A stretch of DNA of 64,000 bases from Methanospirillum sp. (GTDB lineage Archaea > Halobacteriota > Methanomicrobia > Methanomicrobiales > Methanospirillaceae). How positions within the stretch are numbered: the stretch's first letter is position 1; each line of letters begins with the position of its first letter. A model generated the notes under the pieces. That model was not told the origin of the DNA. It was given only the letters and a program-made list of their open reading frames with translations, and searched no databases. The translations under genes were made by a program, and so were the position numbers. The stretch lies in assembly GCA_012728895.1 (NCBI GenBank), contig JAAYEG010000040.1, positions 1 to 64,000 of the forward strand. The letters are read 5' to 3'. Below are positions 9,373-18,716 of this stretch, piece after piece.

Positions 9373-10221
9373 TCACCGGTCTCCGTACTCCAGCCGCAGC
9401 CCCACGCCGGTCTCCCGGAGGGGGGCGACCTCTCCCAGGGCGACCTTCGCCTGGAGGGCGGTGCAGTGGCAGGCATGGAGGGCACTCAGGCCGAGCCGGC
9501 CGAGGTAGTCGCGTGCCCCTTCGAGCTGGGGGCCGGGCTCGCGGAGATGGAGCCCGCCGATCAGGTCGAGAACGCGGCTCTCCCCGCAGACCTCCCGGGC
9601 GTGCTCGATCGTGTTGCAGCACCCCGCGTGGGCGCACCCCGTGATGACCACGAGCCCGTCGCGCCCGCGGTAGGCGAGGGCGGTGTCGTCGAGCAGCCGG
9701 TCCTCGTCCACGCGCCCGTCCGGCAGTACGATCCGGCGCGGGCCGGGCCGGACGGTCTCGAACGGGAACCGACGCCCGATCTCGCCCAGGTAGAAGAGGT
9801 CCGGCGCGAGGGCGACCGGATCTCTCGACAGGCGCACCGGCATGAACCGCTCCACCTCGCCGGCGGACAGGAGCGCCCCGATCTCGGGCAGCGGGGGTTT
9901 CGGGCGGGGCAGGAAGCAGCAGGGATGCGCGACGAGCGTGGGGACGCGGCAGGCAGTCCTCTCGATCTGCGCCTCGAGGTAGAGCCGGAGCAGGTGGTAG
10001 AGCCCCCCGGTGTGGTCCAGGTGCCCGTGGGAGAGGACGATGTAGTCGAGGTCGAGCAGGTCTATCCCCATCTTCTCCGCGTTCTGCAGGAGCGCGCCGG
10101 AGTAGCCCGTGTCGAAGAGCACCCGGCATCCCTGCGCCTCGACGAACACCGAGAACCCGTGCTCGGCCAGGAAGTAGCGGTCGAAGAGCGCGGTGTTGTC
10201 GACCAGGATCGTCGCCTTCAC
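9373..10221 (-). CDS. MBL-fold metallo-hydrolase (class II MBL-like)
   Basis: 'VLFDTGYSGALLQNAEKMGIDLLDLDYIVLSHGHLDHTGGLYHLL', 'GLVVITGCAHAGCCNTIEHA'. Confidence 0.88.
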   Translation of the reverse strand: MKATILVDNTALFDRYFLAEHGFSVFVEAQGCRVLFDTGYSGALLQNAEKMGIDLLDLDYIVLSHGHLDHTGGLYHLLRLYLEAQIERTACRVPTLVAHPCCFLPRPKPPLPEIGALLSAGEVERFMPVRLSRDPVALAPDLFYLGEIGRRFPFETVRPGPRRIVLPDGRVDEDRLLDDTALAYRGRDGLVVITGCAHAGCCNTIEHAREVCGESRVLDLIGGLHLREPGPQLEGARDYLGRLGLSALHACHCTALQAKVALGEVAPLRETGVGLRLEYGDR

Positions 10222-11177
10222 ATTCTCCCTCCGTCATCACTGGTCTGGTTCCGGCACGAATAAAACACCCCCCGCGGTCCCCGCCGCGACGTGACGAGGC
10301 CCGCCCGTTCGAGCGTGCCGAGGTGCTTGACCAGGCCGCCCGCGTTCATGCCGGTGGTGCGGACCAGGTCCTCGACCGTCGAGGGGCGGCGGCGGAGCGT
10401 GGCCAGGATCCCGGCCTGCGCCTCATCCTCGCCCACCGGAACCGGAGACGCGGGAGACCCCGGGCCGACGATGGGAATCCCCGGGCGCCCGAGCCTCTCC
10501 CGGATCCGTTCCATCTCGATCTCCGGGGCCGCCCGCACCCACCCCTCCGAGGGGGGGCGGTCGAGGGTATTGAGCTGGACCAGGTCCGGGCCGATGCGCT
10601 CGATCGCGCCGGCCAGGCCCGCGAGCTCGGTCTCGCTGTCGTTCTGGCCGGGAACGATGAAGATCTCGAGCCAGATCGTCCCGGGGTAGTCTCTTCGGAA
10701 CCGCTCCATCCCGGCGATGACCGCGTCGATCCCGAGCGACGGGTGGGGCCGGTGGATGCGGCGGAACGTGGACTCCGAGACGGACGTGAGGGTGGGTATG
10801 ACCCGGTCGGCACGGGCGAGGTCCTCCTGGACCCGTGACTCGCCGAGGAGGCTCCCGTTGGTGAGCACGCTCACGGTGTACCCGGGGAACTCGTCCTTCA
10901 GGAACCCGACGACCTCCCCGAGCGAGAGCGAGAGCGTCGGCTCGCCGGAACCGGCGAGCGTGATCGAGTCGAGGCGCGGACGCCGGGCGAGTACCGTCCG
11001 GAGCTCGGCCACCATCTCCCCGGGAGGGAAGAACTCCCGCCGCGTCACGGTCCGGGACGTGGTCGGGCCGCACTCGCAGTAGACGCAGTCGTAGGAACAG
11101 TGCTTGAAGGGCACCAGGTCGACGCCGAGCGAGCGCCCGAGCCGGCGGGAGGCGACCGGTCCGAAGACGTGGTTCAT
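10218..11177 (-). CDS. Radical SAM protein with C-terminal winged helix
   Basis: 'VPFKHCSYDCVYCECGPT' CxxxCxxC, 'LAGSGEPTLSLSLGEV'; C-term HTH 'ILATLRRRPSTVEDLVRTTGMNAGGLVKHLGTLERAGLV'; 4-nt overlap with the MBL gene. Confidence 0.9.
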   Translation of the reverse strand: MNHVFGPVASRRLGRSLGVDLVPFKHCSYDCVYCECGPTTSRTVTRREFFPPGEMVAELRTVLARRPRLDSITLAGSGEPTLSLSLGEVVGFLKDEFPGYTVSVLTNGSLLGESRVQEDLARADRVIPTLTSVSESTFRRIHRPHPSLGIDAVIAGMERFRRDYPGTIWLEIFIVPGQNDSETELAGLAGAIERIGPDLVQLNTLDRPPSEGWVRAAPEIEMERIRERLGRPGIPIVGPGSPASPVPVGEDEAQAGILATLRRRPSTVEDLVRTTGMNAGGLVKHLGTLERAGLVTSRRGPRGVFYSCRNQTSDDGGRM

Positions 11178-11259
11178 CTCGGTTTCACGGGTCCTGCGCG
11201 CCGGCCGCGCGACACGGGCGTGGGGGGGAACGGAACGCCGCGGTGCGGCGTCCCGGTCG

Positions 11260-12144
11260 TCATCGACGGCTGGCGAGGTCCGCCAGCTCGGTCCGGATCC
11301 GGAGAGCGAGTTCCTCGACGGCCCGGAGCGCGGAGGACGGGCCGGCGCGGGTGAGCGGGAGCCCCTCTCTCACCGACTCGATGACGGCCGGGTCGAAGGG
11401 CACCCTCCCGACCACGGGGATGCCCTCCCCGTCGCACCACTGCTCGATGGAGTCGGCGAGCGATTCGTCCAGGTCGTAGCGGTTGATCGCGACCAGGACC
11501 CGCGGGTGGAACTGCCGGGAGACCGCGACCACCCGCTCGAGGTCGTGGAGGCCCGAGACGCTCGGCTCGGTCACGACGAGCACCATCTCCACCCCGCTCA
11601 CCGTCGAGATGAGCGGACACCCGGTCCCGGGCGGTCCGTCGATCAGGAAGAGGTCGGCGTCGCCGTCGCGCTCCTCGGCCACCTTCTTCACGGCGTGGAC
11701 GAGCAGCCCGGAGTTGCCGGCCCCGGGCACGAGCCGGGCGTGGACCAGGTGTCCCCGGTCGGTCTCGGAGTACAGGATCTCGCCGGTCTGCCGGGGCTGC
11801 ATGGAGGCAGCGTCGGCGGGGCAGACCTGGACGCAGACGGCGCATCCCTCGCAGCGGAGGGCATCGACCTGGAAGGTATCCCCCCCGTGCCGGATCGCGT
11901 CGAACCGGCAGTGCGCCTCGCACTCCCCGCACTGGAGGCAGAGGTCGGGGTCGATGCACGCGGCCTTCATGCCCATGAACGGCTCCTTCCGGATCAGCGT
12001 CGGGCGGAGGAGGAGGGCGAGGTTTGCCGCGTCGACGTCGCAGTCCGCGATCACGAGCCGGCCGGGGAGGAGGTCGGCGAGCGCGGCCGTGACCATCGTC
12101 TTGCCGGTGCCCCCCTTCCCGCTGATTACCGCGAGCCGGATCAT
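11260..12144 (-). CDS. MinD/Mrp-like P-loop ATPase with inserted ferredoxin domain (copy 1)
   Basis: 'MIRLAVISGKGGTGKTMVTAALADLLP', 'CLQCGECEAHCRFDAI', 'CEGCAVCVQVCPADAA', 'LFLIDGPPGTGCPLIS'. Confidence 0.93.
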   Translation of the reverse strand: MIRLAVISGKGGTGKTMVTAALADLLPGRLVIADCDVDAANLALLLRPTLIRKEPFMGMKAACIDPDLCLQCGECEAHCRFDAIRHGGDTFQVDALRCEGCAVCVQVCPADAASMQPRQTGEILYSETDRGHLVHARLVPGAGNSGLLVHAVKKVAEERDGDADLFLIDGPPGTGCPLISTVSGVEMVLVVTEPSVSGLHDLERVVAVSRQFHPRVLVAINRYDLDESLADSIEQWCDGEGIPVVGRVPFDPAVIESVREGLPLTRAGPSSALRAVEELALRIRTELADLASRR

Positions 12145-12992
12145 CGCGCCACCCCCGCGAGCCTCCGGCACTCCTCGAAGAGCGTCGCGAAGGCCTCCTG
12201 CCACTCGGGCCGCTCCCGGCTGAGGATCCCGCCCCGGTTCTGGATCGCGGCGAAATCCCGGTCGAACGGGACGGTCAGGAGGACCTCAAGGCCGTGGGCG
12301 TCGCAGAACTCGTGCGTCTCCCGGTCGTTGCCGTCGCTCCGGTTGATGACGACGCCCGCGGGGATCCGGAGCCGCGCGGCCACGTCGGCGGCCAGCTCGA
12401 GGTCGTGGAGACCGAACGGCGTGGACTCGGTCACGAGGATGCAGGCGTCGCTCCCCTCGAGCGTCTCGACCACCGGGCAGGCGGTGCCCGGCGAGGAGTC
12501 GCAGATCACCAGCGGGTCGCGCCGGGCCTGCTCCCGGGCAGCCCTGATGATGGGTACTGCCAGTGGACTCCCGGTGTCGAGCGTGCCGGTGATCAGCTTC
12601 AGCCCTGGCAGGGGCGTCGAGGTCGCGATGGTCCCGATCCGCTCCGGCACCTCGCGGATGGCGGCCTGCGGGCAGACCAGGGTGCATCCGCCGCAGGAAT
12701 GGCAGAGCTCGGAAAAGAAGAGGACACTGTCTGCGAGGACGCTCAGCGCCCCGAACTGGCAGAACTCCCCGCACCTGCCGCAGAGGTCGCAGGCGTCCGT
12801 GTCGATCGCGGGGACGGGCCTGGTCACGTCCCGGATCTCGGCCTCCCCCGGGAGGAAGAGGTGGAGGTTCGGTTCCTCGACATCACAGTCGACCAGAGTG
12901 ACCTGCCCGGCCTGTGAGAGCGTGAAAGCGAGGTTGACGGCCACCATGCTCTTGCCGGTGCCCCCCTTGCCGCTCGCGACCGCCAGTCTCAT
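12141..12992 (-). CDS. MinD/Mrp-like P-loop ATPase with inserted ferredoxin domain (copy 2)
   Basis: 'MRLAVASGKGGTGKSMVAVNLAFTL', 'CDLCGRCGEFCQFGALS', 'CHSCGGCTLVCPQAAI', 'VICDSSPGTACPVVE'. Confidence 0.93.
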   Translation of the reverse strand: MRLAVASGKGGTGKSMVAVNLAFTLSQAGQVTLVDCDVEEPNLHLFLPGEAEIRDVTRPVPAIDTDACDLCGRCGEFCQFGALSVLADSVLFFSELCHSCGGCTLVCPQAAIREVPERIGTIATSTPLPGLKLITGTLDTGSPLAVPIIRAAREQARRDPLVICDSSPGTACPVVETLEGSDACILVTESTPFGLHDLELAADVAARLRIPAGVVINRSDGNDRETHEFCDAHGLEVLLTVPFDRDFAAIQNRGGILSRERPEWQEAFATLFEECRRLAGVAR

Positions 12993-13055
12993 CGTCCGTC
13001 CCGCCGGGCTCCGCTGCCCGGCATACCGCCATCGTACATGCAGTCCCGGGCCCGC

Positions 13056-13391
13056 CTAGCCCGTGCGGGTGAGGGCGTCGTTCCGGAACTTCTCGAGCGC
13101 GTCGGCGACCGTCCCACCATCGCCGTAGGTGTACATCGCGATCCCCGCGGTGAGCAGCGCCTCGCGCGCATTCCCGCCCACCTGCCCGCTGACCATCGCC
13201 CCCGCGCCGTGGGAGGTGAGGAGCTGGGCGGCCCTGGGACCGACGCCCCCGGCCCCGTCGGCGAACGGGTTCTGGACGGCCTCGACGGAGCCCGTGTCGG
13301 TGTCGACGAAGATGAAGTACGGAGCCCGTCCGAACCGCTCCTCGGCCGGGGAGTCGAGGGTTGTGCCTTTCGAGGTAATGCAGACTTTCAT
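13056..13391 (-). CDS. NifX/NifB-type dinitrogenase iron-molybdenum cofactor-binding domain protein
   Basis: 'MKVCITSKGTTLDSPAEERFGRAPYFIFVDTDTGSVEAVQNPF...GVGPRAAQLLTSHGAGAMVSGQVGGNAREALLTAGIAMY'. Confidence 0.92.
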   Translation of the reverse strand: MKVCITSKGTTLDSPAEERFGRAPYFIFVDTDTGSVEAVQNPFADGAGGVGPRAAQLLTSHGAGAMVSGQVGGNAREALLTAGIAMYTYGDGGTVADALEKFRNDALTRTG

Positions 13392-13484
13392 GAATCTCTC
13401 CTTGATTGATACTCATATGGGCATAATTGGCAAAAAGGTATGGATGCCTGCAGGGGTCTTCCGGGCGCCCCGCGCAGGTCCGGC

Positions 13485-14228
13485 TCAGCCGATCGTGGCG
13501 CCGTCCACGGAGAGCACGGCGCCGGTGATGTAGCTCGCCATCCCGCTCGCGAGGAAGAGGAACGCGTTCGCCACCTCCTCCGGCCGGCCGACCCGCCCGA
13601 GGGGGATACGGGCCACGACCGGCGCGAGCAGGGTCTCGGGGACGCCGGCCATCATCTCGGTGTCGATGACGCCGGGCGCGACGGCGTTGACGCGGATGCC
13701 GTCCCTCCCGAGCTCGCGGGCGAGGGACTTCGTCAGGCCGTTGACCGCAAACTTCGAGGCCGGGTAACCGCACCCGGTGGACTGGCCGTAGAGGCCGGCC
13801 ATCGAGCTGGTGTTCAGGATGACCCCGCCGCCCTGCTCCTTCATGAGCCGCGCCGCCGCCTGCGAGCAGGTGAACACCGAGGTCACGTTCAGGTCCATGA
13901 TCCGGGCGAAGTCTTCGGGCCTGTAGGAGTAGATCGAGTCCATCGCGGCGATCCCGGCGTTGTTCACCAGGACGTCCAGGCGCCCGTACCGACCCCTGAC
14001 CGTCCCGAAGGCCCGGGCCACCTCCGCCGCGTCCGAGAGGTTCGGCCAGAGACCGTCGACCTGGTACCCGGGGTCTTCGGCCCTGAGCTTCGCGACGGCG
14101 ACCCCGACGCTCTCCTCCCCGGAGCCGAGCAGGAAGACCGATGCGCCGTTCTCCAGGAACCTCTTCACGGTCGCGAACCCGATCCCGCGCGTGCCGCCGG
14201 TCACGACGGCCACCTTTCCGTCCAGCAT
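13485..14228 (-). CDS. Short-chain dehydrogenase/reductase (3-oxoacyl-ACP reductase-like)
   Basis: 'VAVVTGGTRGIGFATV', 'DVLVNNAGIAAM', 'YPASKFAVNGLTKSLARELGRDGIRVNAVAPGVIDTEM'. Confidence 0.93.
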   Translation of the reverse strand: MLDGKVAVVTGGTRGIGFATVKRFLENGASVFLLGSGEESVGVAVAKLRAEDPGYQVDGLWPNLSDAAEVARAFGTVRGRYGRLDVLVNNAGIAAMDSIYSYRPEDFARIMDLNVTSVFTCSQAAARLMKEQGGGVILNTSSMAGLYGQSTGCGYPASKFAVNGLTKSLARELGRDGIRVNAVAPGVIDTEMMAGVPETLLAPVVARIPLGRVGRPEEVANAFLFLASGMASYITGAVLSVDGATIG

Positions 14229-14395
14229 GGTGCCCCACCCTCAGGTTGCTGGCACAGCTCCGACGCGCGGGGGGTTAAACGTAGTGTACCGGGGGCATCG
14301 CCTCGCCCCCGGGCCGGCAGAGGACCGGGAGGAGGCTGCCTCACGGGAGGCGGGAAGAGAGAGAGTACGGCCGGGGGACCGGGTCCCCGCCACGA

Positions 14396-14466
14396 TGCGA
14401 TAGCCGGGATTCGAACCCGGGTTAGAGGCTTGGGAAGCCCCTGTCCTGCCACTAGACTACTATCGC
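14396..14466 (-). tRNA. tRNA-Gly (anticodon CCC)
   Basis: Reverse complement GCGATAGTAGTCTAGTGGCAGGACAGGGGCTTCCCAAGCCTCTAACCCGGGTTCGAATCCCGGCTATCGCA folds as a cloverleaf; anticodon loop TT-CCC-AA; T-loop GGTTCGAATCC. Confidence 0.92.
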
Positions 14467-14520
14467 CCTGGTGCCCAGTAACCTTGGAATGAAAAAGATA
14501 TCAACCTTGCCAGGGAAATC

Positions 14521-14670
14521 TTAGAGCTTCCCTTCGTAGACCTCGGGGTTCGCGTCGAACGCCCTCTTGCAGCCCGGGGCGCAGAAGTAGACCTTCCTGC
14601 CCCTGTAATCGCTCGTCCACTTCGCCGTCGCCTCGTCGACGTCCATGTCGCAGACCGGGTCCCGTGCCAT
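14521..14670 (-). CDS. YHS domain protein (49 aa), below the ORF-track cutoff
   Basis: Translation MARDPVCDMDVDEATAKWTSDYRGRKVYFCAPGCKRAFDANPEVYEGKL*: 'DPVCxMxV' and 'YFCxxGCxxxFxxxP' are YHS signatures. Confidence 0.9.
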   Translation of the reverse strand: MARDPVCDMDVDEATAKWTSDYRGRKVYFCAPGCKRAFDANPEVYEGKL

Positions 14671-14726
14671 GCCCCATTCCCCGCGGCGGGTGCCGCAGGG
14701 AGAGATGCGGCTCTGAAAATAAAAAG

Positions 14727-14731
14727 GTGCG
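14727..14731 (-). terminator. Oligo-T stretch downstream of the glycosyltransferase gene
   Basis: Minus-strand TTTTT just after the stop at 14735. Confidence 0.35.
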
Positions 14732-14734
14732 GGT

Positions 14735-15505
14735 CTACGCGCCGCTGAACCGGCGGACCATCGCGAGCGCGTCGGCCAGGAGGGGGGACGAGAACAGGAG
14801 CATCCCCGTCACGACGAGGCCGGTTCCGATCACCAGACCCTCGAGGTAGAGGAGGGCGGTCGCGTTGAATGACGCGAGCGACCAGACCGCCGTGACGATC
14901 CCGACCAGGACGAAGACCGCGCCGTACGCGGCCGATGCGGCCCTTGGCTCCGAGAACGTGGCCAGGCCCCGCAGTTCAGACGGCAGGCCCGCCGGGCGGG
15001 CGGCCACCGTCCCGGTCTCCTCGGGGATGCGGAGGGTCCGGATCCGGAGCCCGTCCTCGCGCGCGCGTTCCACGAGTGCCCTGAACCCCGTGAGCGCCGT
15101 TCCCAGGGCGTCCGCCCGTTCGACCGCCCTCGCGTTCAGCACGACCAGCCCGGTCCTCCCGTCCCCGTTCCTGCCGATCACCAGGTCGGTCGACCCGTTC
15201 CGGACGGGCTCGGTGATGCGGTCGATGCACTCCTGGCGGCAGACCTGGTCGTCGAAAAGGACCGCGAGGAGGGTCACCCGGTTCCTCGCAGCGTGGGCGA
15301 CGGCCTCGCGGACGCCGGCCCCCTCGCCGTCCGAGGGGGCCAGCCGGACCAGGGTGGCGCCGGCGCGGGCGACGACCTCGGCCGTGCGGTCGGTCGAACC
15401 CTCGTCGATCACCAGGACCGAGTCGGCGGCCTGTCGGGCGCGCATGATCATCGAGCCGATGACGAGCTCGGCGTTCCGGCAGGGGAGTGCGATCAACCCG
15501 CTCAT
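14735..15505 (-). CDS. Family 2 glycosyltransferase with C-terminal transmembrane helices
   Basis: 'GLIALPCRNAELVIGSMIMRARQAADSVLVIDEGSTDRTAEVVARAGA'; C-terminal hydrophobic helices. Confidence 0.85.
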   Translation of the reverse strand: MSGLIALPCRNAELVIGSMIMRARQAADSVLVIDEGSTDRTAEVVARAGATLVRLAPSDGEGAGVREAVAHAARNRVTLLAVLFDDQVCRQECIDRITEPVRNGSTDLVIGRNGDGRTGLVVLNARAVERADALGTALTGFRALVERAREDGLRIRTLRIPEETGTVAARPAGLPSELRGLATFSEPRAASAAYGAVFVLVGIVTAVWSLASFNATALLYLEGLVIGTGLVVTGMLLFSSPLLADALAMVRRFSGA

Positions 15506-15742
15506 ATTGAACGCACCAGCCCCTCACCGGTCCCTGCCGCGGGCGACGGGATCGAGACTCCTTGACGACATACGCGTGGGTATCCGAATCCGGCGATGGC
15601 CGGGCAGGACCGCCCAGAGGAGAGACGCGACAATCAGAACCACTTCCTGCATCGGCCGGACCGGCCCGATGCACTTACGTTCAGTGATCGTTCGCTGTTC
15701 CTGCATAAGAGCCTGTGTCTTTGAATCGGTGAATGGATAGGT

Positions 15743-15749
15743 AAAAAAA
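15743..15749 (-). terminator. Oligo-T terminator downstream of the Cu-ATPase gene
   Basis: A7 on plus strand (T7 on minus) about 100 nt past the stop at 15846, in AT-rich spacer. Confidence 0.4.
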
Positions 15750-15845
15750 CAAGGAATTCTCGGGGAATCTTGAGAATCGGGCGAATTTTTGCGCTCCATC
15801 CCGTCACGGTCGCCCGTCCCGACCCGGGGAGGGCCCTGCGGCGGG

Positions 15846-18272
15846 TCACCCCGGGACCCGGGCGCGGGGCGTCCAGGCCCGGAGGAGAAGCGAGAGCGAG
15901 ACGACCGTGACCGACGAGAAAGCCATCGCGGCGGCGGCCCACTCGGGGCGGAAGACGACCCCGGTGAACGGGTACAGGACACCCGCGGCGGCGGGTATCA
16001 GGGCCGAGTTGTAGAAGAGGGCCCAGAAGATGTTCTGCCGAATCCGCCCCATCACCTTCCTTCCGAGCTCGAGCGCTGCGACCGCGTCGAGGGGTTCCGA
16101 GCGGATCAGCACGACGTCGCCGGACTCGATCGCGACGTCGGTCCCCGACCCGATCGCGATCCCGAGATCGGCCGTCGCGAGCGCCGGGGCGTCGTTGATC
16201 CCGTCCCCGACGTACGCGACCCGCTCGCCGCCGTCCTGGAACCCCCGGACGGCCGCGGCCTTCTCGCCCGGCAGCACCCCGGCGAGGACGCGGTCGATCC
16301 CGATGGTCCGGGCGATCGCCTCCGCGGTCCGCCGGTTGTCGCCGGTGATCATGGCCACGCGAAGCCCCATCTCCCGGATCGCCGCGATCGCCGCCTCGGT
16401 GGTCTCCTTGACCGGGTCTGCGACGGCGAGCACCCCTCCGACCTCGCCGTCGACCGCGACGAAGACCGCGGTCTTCCCCGCCTCCTCGAGCCGGCGCGCC
16501 TCCCGGTCGATCCCGTCCGGAAGCGCGACGGACCGCTCCCCGAGCAGGCCACGCGAGCCGACCAGCACCGGGCGCCCGTCGACGCGGGCCCCGACGCCCT
16601 TCCCCGCGTAGGTGTCGAACCCCTCCGCCGTCCCGAACGGGACCCCCTCGGCGCCGGCGGCCTCCACGACGGCGCGTGCGAGCGGGTGCTGCGAGTTCGC
16701 CTCGACCGCGGCGGCGAGCGAGAGGAGCGTCCCCCGGTCGAGCCCGGCGAGGAGGGTCCCGGTCACGGCCGGAGCGCCCCGGGTGAGCGTCCCGGTCTTG
16801 TCGAACGCGACCAGCGTGACCGTCTCGGCCGCCTCGAGCGCCTCGCCGCTCCTGACGAGAAGGCCGAGCTCGGCCCCCCGCCCGACGCCGACCGTGACCG
16901 CGGTGGGCGTCGCGAGCCCGAGGGCGCAGGGGCATGCGACCACCAGGACCGAGATCAGGCAGGTGAGGGCGAAGAGGAGGTCGGCGCCGAGGAGAAAGAA
17001 CCACGCCGCGAACGCCCCGATTGCGACCGCGAGCACGACCGGGATGAACCAGGCCACCGCGCGATCGGCCACCCGCTGGACGGGCGGGCGCGACCCCTGG
17101 GCCTGTTCGACGAGCGCGATGATCCGGGCGAGGACGGTCTCGCGCCCGACCCGCTCTGCCCGGAAGCGGAGGACCGAGTTCTGGTTTATGGTCCCCCCGA
17201 CCACCCCGTCGCCGGCGCGCTTGCCGACCGGCACCGGCTCCCCCGTGATCATCGACTCGTCGACGAAGCTCTCCCCCTCCACCACCGTGCCGTCGACCGG
17301 GACCCGCTCGCCCGGCCGGACCAGGACCAGGTCGCCGGGGACCACGTCCCGGACGGGGACCTGGACCTCCGCTCCGTCCCGGAGCACGGTCGCCGCCCTG
17401 GGGGCCAGGTCGATGAGCGCCCGGATCGCCTGCCCGGTCCTGCCCTTCGCCCGCGCCTCGAGGTACCGGCCCAGGGTCAGGAACGCGGCCAGCATCACGG
17501 AGGTCTCGTAGAACATGTAGTCGTGGGAGAGCACGATCCCGAAGGTGCCCATCAGGGAGGCCCCGAACGCCACCCCGATGCCCAGGGCGTACATCGAGTC
17601 CATGTTCAGCGTCCGGTTCCTCAGGCCGAGCCACGCCGCGCGGAAGATCGGGGCAGCGAGGTAGAGGAAGGCCGGGGTCGCGACCGCGAGGTGGATCCAG
17701 GAGAGGACGTGCATCGGGATCCCGAGCGGGAGCCACATCGAGAGCATCAGCGGGATCGAGACCCCGAAGCCGACCAGGATCCGCAGGCGCTTGTCGGCGA
17801 GGTCCGCCTCGAGCGCCTCCTCCACGGCCTCGATGGAGGCCTCGCCCTCGAGCCCCAGGTACCGGTACCCCGCCTCCTCGATCGCGCCGGCCATCCCCCG
17901 GGGGTCGACGAGCGAGGGGTTGTAGGTGACGTGCGCCTGCTCTGTGGCGAGGTTGACCCGGACGTCCACGACCCCCGGGAGGGCGCGGAGCGCCTCCTCT
18001 ATCGCCTGGACGCACATCGCGCAGACCATGCCCCCGACGCGGAGGACGGCCTCGCGGTTCACGACGCCGTACCCGGCATCCTCGACCGCCCGCCCGAGCT
18101 GGGCGAGGTCGGTCCGGGCCGGGTCGAAGGTGACCCGGGCGCTCCCGGTCGCGAGGTTCACCCGTGCCTCGCTCACGCCGGGCTCCCGCTTCAGCGCATC
18201 CTCGACCGCGAGCGAGCAGGTGGCGCAGTGCAGCCCCGTGACCGCGAGCTCGGCCTCTGTCGGTCCCGACAT
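15846..18272 (-). CDS. copA: Copper-type heavy-metal translocating P-type ATPase with two N-terminal HMA domains
   Basis: '[15 protein letters not shown]', '[15 protein letters not shown]', '[15 protein letters not shown]', '[10 protein letters not shown]', '[14 protein letters not shown]'. Confidence 0.95.
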   Translation of the reverse strand: MSGPTEAELAVTGLHCATCSLAVEDALKREPGVSEARVNLATGSARVTFDPARTDLAQLGRAVEDAGYGVVNREAVLRVGGMVCAMCVQAIEEALRALPGVVDVRVNLATEQAHVTYNPSLVDPRGMAGAIEEAGYRYLGLEGEASIEAVEEALEADLADKRLRILVGFGVSIPLMLSMWLPLGIPMHVLSWIHLAVATPAFLYLAAPIFRAAWLGLRNRTLNMDSMYALGIGVAFGASLMGTFGIVLSHDYMFYETSVMLAAFLTLGRYLEARAKGRTGQAIRALIDLAPRAATVLRDGAEVQVPVRDVVPGDLVLVRPGERVPVDGTVVEGESFVDESMITGEPVPVGKRAGDGVVGGTINQNSVLRFRAERVGRETVLARIIALVEQAQGSRPPVQRVADRAVAWFIPVVLAVAIGAFAAWFFLLGADLLFALTCLISVLVVACPCALGLATPTAVTVGVGRGAELGLLVRSGEALEAAETVTLVAFDKTGTLTRGAPAVTGTLLAGLDRGTLLSLAAAVEANSQHPLARAVVEAAGAEGVPFGTAEGFDTYAGKGVGARVDGRPVLVGSRGLLGERSVALPDGIDREARRLEEAGKTAVFVAVDGEVGGVLAVADPVKETTEAAIAAIREMGLRVAMITGDNRRTAEAIARTIGIDRVLAGVLPGEKAAAVRGFQDGGERVAYVGDGINDAPALATADLGIAIGSGTDVAIESGDVVLIRSEPLDAVAALELGRKVMGRIRQNIFWALFYNSALIPAAAGVLYPFTGVVFRPEWAAAAMAFSSVTVVSLSLLLRAWTPRARVPG

Positions 18273-18716
18273 CACGGCATGGGTATCATCGGGAGAGAGA
18301 AAAAGGTGCCCATGCCGGCGGCCCCGCGCCCATCTCCGGGGGACGGCCTGCGACAGCCCCTCTCGACTTCGAGCCCGATCCCCCGGCGAGTACCCATGGT
18401 GGAGCGAGCGCCGCGAGGCCTGCGGAAGGTCCGTCTTTCGTTCCTCCTGATGGGTATCCTTTTCCCGGCCTCGCCGGGGTCCGGACGGGCCACGGGACCT
18501 CGCGGTCCGACCCGGTGTCGAACGCCGACCCGCGAGCTCGAGGGGTCGGGGACCGGGCCCGCCGCCGTCGACCGGATCGTCCGCCGCCACTGCGGACGTA
18601 CCCGGGCCGGGTCGGCGCCGGGCGAGGGCCCGGCCTCTCTCTTCACCCTCCCCGCCGCCTGAACCGCGCGGACGGCCGGGACCTCTCCCACGGCCCGGGC
18701 TGGTCCCATCTCCGCG

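Noticed and set aside
12141-13391. Nitrogen fixation (nif) operon because of the NifX-like protein
   Set aside because: No nifH/D/K/E/N nearby; NifX/NifB-C-terminal-like proteins are widespread and here sit with MinD-ferredoxin ATPases.
14201-14452. ORFs over the tRNA-Gly region
   Set aside because: Short, proline-rich, overlapping a clear tRNA; no homology evident.
15789-18662. 957-aa plus-strand ORF opposite the Cu-ATPase
   Set aside because: Composition (Arg/Asp/Pro/Glu rich) is that of an antisense high-GC frame; the minus-strand P-type ATPase has all catalytic motifs.
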